Assembly: GCA_963920765.1 (NCBI GenBank)
Contig: OY987249.1
Location: 15,748,817 to 15,812,816 of the forward strand
Source: Ulota crispa
Taxonomy: Eukaryota; Streptophyta; Bryopsida; Orthotrichales; Orthotrichaceae
Length of the DNA: 64,000 nucleotides
Reading direction: 5' to 3'
Shown here: piece after piece, positions 56,885 through 64,000 of the stretch
Position numbering within the stretch: position 1 is the first letter of the stretch
How the letters are laid out: each line of letters starts with the position of its first letter
Made by a program: the position numbers and the translations under genes
Notes under the pieces: model-generated
Database searches by the model: none
What the model was told of the DNA's origin: nothing
Seen by the model: the letters and a program-made list of their open reading frames with translations, nothing else

Positions 56885-58047
56885 TAAGATCAGCAAGTAA
56901 CCCTTGAAAAGAATCCAAAACCCGATTTCCGGAGGCTAATGCTTTTCATCATAGACATCAAACATTTGGTGTCAAAGGTGCATCTTCACTAACATTGACT
57001 AACTACCTAATCAAAACATTAACAACTTTCAAAATGCAAAATCAAATAAGATGTGGCCTTGTTTATCAAAAATCTTAAAAATTCTAGAAACCATGAATAT
57101 GAGAAGACATGGCCCCATAAAGATAAAAATCAGCATTCGTATAACGCCATTTTTGAGCAATTGAATTAGTTAGACAAATCATGGTTTCGGTACCGAACCA
57201 GCAAGTTTCTACATAAAACGTATCACTCAAATAAAATAATGCCCACATTATCAACTCAAATACTTGGAAATCACCGCACCTCACAATGATGAGCTATATA
57301 AAAAGATCCTTGAACCTTGAGAGACGTAAGATATCTCATTTAACTGCTAAGAATTGCTAAAATTTAGTAATGTGACATGCATCATGCCCAAAAGCATAGC
57401 ACTTCGGCACCAAAGCAGGGTTTAGACAATGCATAAGAATGGTTAAAAGATGATTTCCAAGAAAAGTAAAAAATAGCTGCTCTTTACTATAGTTGCACAA
57501 GTCTTTTTTATAAAGAGAAATGGTAGAAATCTTTTTCTAGTTCATGTTCTTTTGCATATTTCTGGGCCATTGGCTCCAAAACCTTGGCACCAAAATATTT
57601 TCTATTCATGTTTTCAAGCTGCCAGCTGATCCTTCGACATCGAAGGGCTAGCCCTGTTTTGATTTTTAGTCAAGCAGATGTCAGAAAAAGTAATCACAAA
57701 TCTTTTTGCCTTCACAAAGATATGTTTATTTCATAATCAAATCCAGTACAAAATTCAGTCCAGTTCTCTCTGGTTTTCCTCTCGATGTCACTTGCCTTCT
57801 TCCCCTTAAAAACCTGATTTTGCTCTTGATTGATATGACTGCCTCTTATAATCTCTTGACTACTAAACTAGTAAGCCAATGCCTACATGCCAAGAAAAGC
57901 AAATCTAGTTGACCTTCGGCACTGAAGCTCCTGCTTGGAGGTTCAAAAGTGTGGAAATTATTTTTAATTATTCGATTTTTGCGGTTGTGAGTCCTGAATA
58001 ATTTGGCCAATAGGTTGCAATTTTAAAAATTCAAGCTTATCAGTGTA
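56885..58047. other. Intergenic stretch
   Basis: Recurrent TTCGGCACC/TTCGGTACC words (57190, 57402, 57915) and AACCTTGGCACC (57580) suggest degenerate repeats. No gene. Confidence 0.4.
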
Positions 58048-58453
58048 AGGTAGACATACCCATATCCAACCGTTTAATCGTTTGGGTACCTCAAGGTTTT
58101 AGAAAATTTTGGAAAAAAATCCACAAGGTTAGCCTCTCAACAAGCTATCATGGAAAGTGATTTTTGTGGAAAATTGTATTGTAGATTATTTTATATTAAG
58201 TGCAAAGTTGCAGCTCATAGGGTCCCTATTAGAAATTCTAAACTTACCTTGAAATTGTTTGGATATGTTCCCATAGTGGCACTAGATGGTCCCAATCCCA
58301 ACCGTCTCATAGCAACTTAGCAACTGACATGTGGCAAAAATTTCTTGTGCAAGTGACATTCACTGCTCCATTATAGGTTCAACAGTGTGTGGTGAAAGCC
58401 TCAAATCTAGGGTGCAGGATTGAGGAGGGGTCGGGAATGGGTGTGTCTTACCT
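58048..58453 (+). mobile_element. 406-bp TA-target repeat
   Basis: AGGTAGACATACCCATATCC on the left and an inverted AGGTAAGACACACCCATTCC on the right, preceded by TA. Relatives: 59332-59716 (same orientation), 54676-55038 (reverse, partial), 30363-30512 (partial). Terminal hexamer as in the AGGTAG MITEs but with a different interior. Confidence 0.7.
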
Positions 58454-59331
58454 TCAAAAGATTTCATAGAATTTTCATGAACTTTATGTTTTAGTTAACT
58501 GCAAAAATCTAGTTTGCATTGATACCATATCTAATACTATGGTTTTAAATACATAACTCTTTTGTTGTATTGCAATTCAAAGTTTAGCAACCTCAAAGTT
58601 TTTCTATGCATCCTAATATGTCTTGCTTTTGTATGTCAATTTTGTGACCATTTATATATTTAAACATTAAATGACATTCAACATTACATTGTTCATTTTG
58701 TGGAGTACTACAAGTTTGATCATTTTAGTTTTCTAAATATGTAGAGCTGTTGACCATATGATTCTATCAATTCATGCATTTGATAGCGGTTTTTATTCTA
58801 AGAACATGCATTATTGCATTGTCATTCGGTATTACTAGTTATACATTTTGAAGTTCATTCATAGTTGTGGCTTCCAAATTGACTGATATTTTATTAGTCC
58901 TAATAAGATTTTCAATTTTGCAATTACAATTGCCTTGTTCCTTGCATGCAATGGACTCTCTAGACACCCTAATCATTACCCTTATCATCAATTGTAGGTA
59001 GTACAATGTATCAAACTTCTTCCACTTTGAAGAACATCTTGCTTTCCACCCATGGTCACAGGCCCCATACTTGCACGGTCTTAGGGTACTTAGATTTTAG
59101 ATTTCAAATTTCAAAATTTTAGTGACTCCTTTCTTTAAAGTTCCTGGTTCTTTTTTTAAAAAAAATCAATGATTTTCAACAAAACTTTTCTCATTGCTCA
59201 CAAAATCTAGGCTCATCGCTCATGGCTCACAAAATTACGCTCATGAAATAGCGCCTCCCATCGTTAAAGAGTTAAACAAGTGGGTATGGGTGTACCTACC
59301 TTAATTGTGCTAGAAACTTGGATTTCATTGC
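58454..59331. other. AT-rich intergenic stretch
   Basis: A right end GGGTGTACCTACCT|TA at about 59303 belongs to another AGGTAG-type copy whose left end I could not find. No gene. Confidence 0.45.
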
Positions 59332-59716
59332 AATATGGTAAACACACCCATTTTTGAGCGTAACACAAAGTCTTGGAAAATCCAAAAAAAAAAAAATCCT
59401 TATGGTTAGCTTTTCTACAAGCTATACTGGAACATCATTTTTGTAGAAAAAAATATTGTAGAATATTTTATATTAAAGGGTAAAGTTGGAGCTCATAGGA
59501 CCCTAAAAGCAACTCTAAACTACCCTTGAAACTACTTGGATGTATTCCTATACATGTACTTGACAATCTTAATCCCAACCCTCCCAAACCCCTTAGCAAC
59601 TAACATGTGGCAAGATTTGCTTGTGCAAGTAGCATTCACTACTCCACTTTGTATGGTGAACCTCTCAAATATAGGGTGCGGATTTGCACACCATTTGGGG
59701 TTGGATGTGTTCACCT
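59332..59716 (+). mobile_element. Second copy of the 58048-58453 repeat, eroded left end
   Basis: The interior matches 58048-58453 throughout (AGCTATACTGGAACATCATT versus AGCTATCATGGAAAGTGATT, GCAACTAACATGTGGCAAGA and so on). The right end inverts to AGGTGAACACATCC. Confidence 0.7.
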
Positions 59717-61596
59717 TATCTTTGTTTTTTGTAGCAGTACAAAATCTTGGTGGTGTAACAGTTTCTAAATCTGGCCATATTTGTGAGTGCTGATTGCAAA
59801 CTCACAATGTTGCCACTTCCTACCTATACTAAATATTGCGTTTAGGTTGACCCACACTAATTTCTTGACATTTTACACCACACAAATACTTATTGATACT
59901 ACAGTGATTTTCATCAAAAATTACTGCAACAAACAATCTTTATAGGACTTGACAACAACAAAGTTACAAAAAAAACAAACTAGCAACGACTAAGTTGAAA
60001 ACCATGTAAAATCCTAGTGTATAGATAGAGAGTTGTATCCTCCAAGTAGCCAAGCAATGAGTTAGTAAAGAGTATTTCATCACCTCTCCAAACTCATGAA
60101 AGGCTTGCCATTCCAACTATGAATTCAAACTTTTGAAATATTATCATTGGTAATTGGCAAAAAACAAGTATAAAAGTTTTTCTCCTAGTATTTACAAAGT
60201 TTTGCAGTAAGAGGCACAAGAGAACTAGGGGTGTTTTTGATATTTCAAGGAACGCAAGGGTATATCCTATATTTGAATATAATTGAGGGACATTTTTAAT
60301 ATTCTTCCAAAAAATTAGGGGTGTTAATGATATTCTCAAAATAATTAGGAATGTAATTGATGTTTTTATAAAAAATCAAGGATATTTTTGATACTCCTAC
60401 ACTCCTACACAAACTCAATGGCGTTTTTTATATTTAAAATCTATGAGGGGCATTTTTTATATTTTCCTTTCATTTAGAAAAAATGAAGTTGTGTATTTCT
60501 TCTCTCCCAAGTGGTCCTTCTTGTATCCATAGTAACTCACATGTGGTGCCAAGCAATATGGGACAACCCCCCACTCTTCCTTACAAGTTGTTTTTTGAAT
60601 AGAACGGGTTTTATGTTTTGAGTGCAAGATGCAAGACACAAGACATAGTGGACTAGCCAGGCAACGTGTTGTGGTGGGCCATGCCCCGCCCTATGCGCCA
60701 TGTCGACTGGGCCCACTTTGGATGGCACAATTTAAAGTTTTGCAAAAAAGATCTAGTGGAACAGTTGCTCTTCCGCAAGAGACACATACAAAGCATCATC
60801 ACAAATAAATAAATCTTGCCTTTGTAGCCAGAAACTTGTTGGAACACCATTTCCAATTTTTTGTTATGTTGATTTTCAACACACTTCCATACATAGCTTT
60901 CTATCTTTTTGTTGTTTTTGCAGTTGATTGATTTTGTTGTTACATGAAAATTGGTCTTCCATTCAAAAATCATAGCGTTGATTGCACTCGGTTTGTAGCA
61001 TTATTTAACAAGGTGGGAAGTTCCCTTGAAAGGTGGAATATTATATTGCTTTTAGAAGCTCCAAACTTAACTAATTGATTCAAATGATAGAAAGAGAAGA
61101 ACTGAAGAATTGAGTATCATTTGCAAGTAAATGCAATTTTTAAAGAATACAAAAATATCAAGAATGAGAGAGATTTTCGAGTCATGCAATCACACGAACA
61201 AGTATTGAAATTTAATTTGATGCATAGATCATCATTTGTTTGCATGTGTTATGAATCATCTAGCTCCAATGCTGAATGCTTGCCCTTGCGTTTTCCCAAT
61301 ATTTTGTTTCAATAGAAAAAACATAATAAATTATCCTTTGTGTTTGAAAAAAGTGCCATGAATCAGCCTTTGACCGGCCGGCATTTGTCTCAAAGTAGAA
61401 AGCTATTATACAGGGTTGTTACTTTGGGCAAGTTTTGGTTGTCCGATCACACATGCAAATGCACAGAAAAGGCAGCACGGACAAAAGGACATACATGTCT
61501 CCTCATGTTTTTTAGGGTCTTTCTATGATTTTTGAATTTTGACATAGGAATGAAAGAATCAAATTACTATTTTTCATTTTATCACATGATATGGTT
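59717..61596. other. AT-rich intergenic stretch
   Basis: No gene. It contains the short-period repeat at 60225-60472. Confidence 0.45.
60225..60472. repeat. Degenerate tandem repeat, about 40-bp period
   Basis: About six units of the type AGGGG-TGTTTTTGATATTTC, separated by variable AT-rich spacers. Confidence 0.65.
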
Positions 61597-62507
61597 TTAA
61601 CCCCTAAAGGACCAGACCCCCTTTTTTAGAAACATAGCAATTTCGGGCAGGTTCCTATGATTGGAGCTTTTTGTATTTTAGGCTGAAATTTAATAGAATG
61701 TGGGGACAAGGTTTATCTTTCATATGCACTAAATTTCATGACATTTGGAATTATGAGTAAAAAGTTATGGCCTAATATATATATTTTTACGTTCGGCAAG
61801 CAGCCTAAGCAGATTTTCAAAAAAAAATTAGAAAAAAAATCATAGATGGGTTTAGGAGATTTATGTGAATGTAGGAAGCTTTGAATCATTCCATTTGGAT
61901 CAGATGAAAGTTACGAGGATTTTTTGTTTGCGAGCAATTATGGATTCTCTACTCCAAAATAAACTTTGAAGTCCTTTGTTTTACTCAATTTTCAACATTT
62001 TGGAAAAAAAAACAAAAACAAAGGATGAATATTGTTTATGACAACATTATGACCATTAGCATTGGCATTTTTCATTTCCATAATTAAATTCTTAACAATT
62101 TTGTGTTTTGAATCGTTATCTACTTCTTTTTCCTTACTATTTTTTTTCCATATGTTATACTACTCCAAAAGATTGAAACATTTTTGACATGTACTTTACT
62201 TAGGTGGAATAAGGAATTTAGAGAAGCACCACCCACATGGCCTTTTTTCCTTAGGAATTTCACCTTTTGAAGGGTAGCTGCCCGGATTTTCACAAGAAGT
62301 TTTTGAATATTCAAACCATTCTAACTTCCAATCCACATGGTGAAAAACTCTGAAATTTTTTCCACATCTTCTAAAACTAATCTTCTACAAGATCCTATGG
62401 TCACATATGCATAAAAATATTTTTGTTTTCAAATTTTGTTGATGCTCTAAAAATGGCAGTTTTGGAGAGTTTTTGGTGAAAACTTTGCTTGATCCTTTAG
62501 GGGTTAA
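61597..62507 (+). mobile_element. Copy of the 910-bp TTAA element family
   Basis: TTAACCCCTAAAGGACCAGA on the left; the right end inverts to TTAACCCCTAAAGGATCAAG. Interior as in 34078-34996 (e.g. TTATGGATTCTCTACTC, GTTACGAGGA). Confidence 0.85.
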
Positions 62508-62715
62508 ATCCATGTTTTGACTTCATGTTTGCAACAATGAGTGTCACCAACATGTACAAAGTAGGTTTCTCTTATCATTTCGTACCAATTTTTGAAGTCA
62601 ACTATTAGTTGACTTCATGGGATGGACTGTATCCTCAATTAGGCACTACAGCCGTAAAGGCAAGCGAACAGGCGAGCGATCCAAACTCCAAAGTGACATC
62701 CATAACTACAATATA

Positions 62716-63088
62716 AGGTAGCTGCACCCATGGGCGTGACATCCCCATGGGCATCACTGACAATGTCAGGGTGCTTATGGATACGTAAGTGATATTTATG
62801 GGTGACAAAGTGATGGTTGTGGGTGACTCCATGACGGTTTTGAGTCCCATCTCACTATTTGAGAACCAGCAAGCCTTGTTTTTAGCATCTCTTACACATG
62901 GTCCCTACAATTTCAGTGATTTTGGACTTTGAAAAATCTTTGTGAACAAATGCTTGCAGTTGGAACCTTGAAATTGATGCCAATATTTTTGGTTTCCATT
63001 TCCTAACTTATAGTATTTTTTTCAAAGTTGTTCAATTATTTTACCTACTCCAAAACCCTTATTTCCACGCTTATGGGTGCACCTACCT
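62716..63088. mobile_element. 373-bp TA-target MITE, AGGTAG family
   Basis: AGGTAGCTGCACCCATGGGCG and inverted AGGTAGGTGCACCCATAAGCG, flanked by TA (62714-62715 and 63089-63090). Closest relative of the copy inside the transposase. Confidence 0.9.
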
Positions 63089-63781
63089 TACATCTACAAC
63101 AAAAAAATTCAAAATTGTTTGGCATCTTTTGTACTTGATATGAGTTTTCTTCATTTTTTTTCTTGGAAAACTCATAAAATTTCAATTTCTTTTAAAAAAA
63201 ATTTAAAAAAAAATTGGCTTGTAGTAGAAATCTGACTTCATTCCTATAATTCTTTTGTTATTTCTCCATGATGTACTTTTCATTCATATCTAGTTGCAAA
63301 ATGACAGCAAAATGACACGTGCAAATAGAGTGATGAGCAATGAGGTTGAAAATCATTGGTTATGGGCCTGTCTTTTAAAGGCTAACTTTTCTTTTGACTT
63401 TTGTTCCAAATTCATGTTGGTAAATGAAAGAAGATTTGAGATCCTCATGGTATGAGTTTTGAGATTCTCTGGGCCTGTGTTTTCTTGGATACTATACAAA
63501 AAGAATGAAGATTCAAAGTTCTGATTAGAGATGTTTCCAAGATTGATGTTCATGTCTCATGCTTGGAAGTTGTGCATTTAACCCGTTAACAACCAGTGTT
63601 CATGTAAATTAAGGATGAAAAACAAATTGCAATTCTTCTCTTTGAGACTTGACTACATCCCAATATCCCATACAATTTGTCATTCATCCATTTTTTTTCA
63701 TAGAATTCTTGATTTTTTGTGTAAGTTGCCTACTATTTGAACGATCTTCAAATATAAGATTTTATCATTTTCAAAGATTGA
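63089..63781. other. AT-rich intergenic stretch
   Basis: Nothing supportable. Confidence 0.45.
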
Positions 63782-64000
63782 TTAACCCCTAAATCCCTGA
63801 GTGTCCCTTTGGAGGACTAATGAGATTTTGGGCGGGTACCTACGTCCTCAATATTTTTTTTGATTTTTTGAAATTTTTTTTGAAGATATGAAAACACATT
63901 AGCTTTTGGGGAATGTAATTTTTATTCCAATTTATGCTTGGGAGCAATAGTTATGCCCAAATAAGCAAGAATTGGAGATCAAGCAGCAAACAAAATTTTA
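63782..64000 (+). mobile_element. Left part of a 910-bp-family TTAA element, cut by window end
   Basis: Begins TTAACCCCTAAATCCCTGAG. The following CCCTTTGGAGGACTAATGAG and GGGCGGGTACCTA match the start of 34078-34996. Confidence 0.65.

Overview
This is a nuclear window from a plant genome. It is AT-rich and gene-poor, with GT-AG introns. The two intact genes are a CBL-interacting protein kinase (CIPK) and a UBE2S/UBC22-type ubiquitin-conjugating enzyme. A decayed ankyrin-repeat gene with a C-terminal PGG-like membrane domain also points to a land plant. A piggyBac transposon would be unusual in a flowering plant, so a seed-free lineage (bryophyte, lycophyte or fern) is my guess, but the sequence does not settle it.

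Layout. 0-6.5 kb is repeat-rich with one unrecognised ORF (1508-1972, minus). 6.6-8.43 kb is the six-exon UBC22/UBE2S gene (minus; 245 aa). 8.4-12.2 kb holds a GC-rich stretch, one MITE and the CIPK upstream region. 12.27-16.84 kb is the ten-exon CIPK gene (plus; 442 aa) with two MITEs in its introns. 17-42 kb is almost entirely non-coding, with nested foldback elements and MITEs and two weak candidate genes (21.5-23.0 kb and 26.5-27.3 kb, both minus). 42.6-45.3 kb is the ankyrin/PGG pseudogene (minus). 45.5-52.6 kb is a 7.08-kb piggyBac element bounded by TTAA, carrying a DDD transposase broken by a MITE and a frameshift, plus accessory ORFs. 53-64 kb is again repeats, including a 905-bp internally deleted derivative of the same piggyBac element.

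The main theme is the mobile-element ecology. About 18 elements begin and/or end with TTAACCC, with piggyBac-style TTAA targets and related termini. They range from about 230-bp MITEs through 650-bp and 910-bp families to the 7.1-kb coding element. A second set with TA target duplications and AGGTAG termini includes the copy that interrupts the transposase four codons before its second catalytic Asp. Other foldback families (CACTA-like termini with a 10-bp duplication; an 869-bp near-perfect palindrome) are nested among them.

All coordinates and spliced models were read by eye. Repeat family relationships are by visual alignment and no database was searched.
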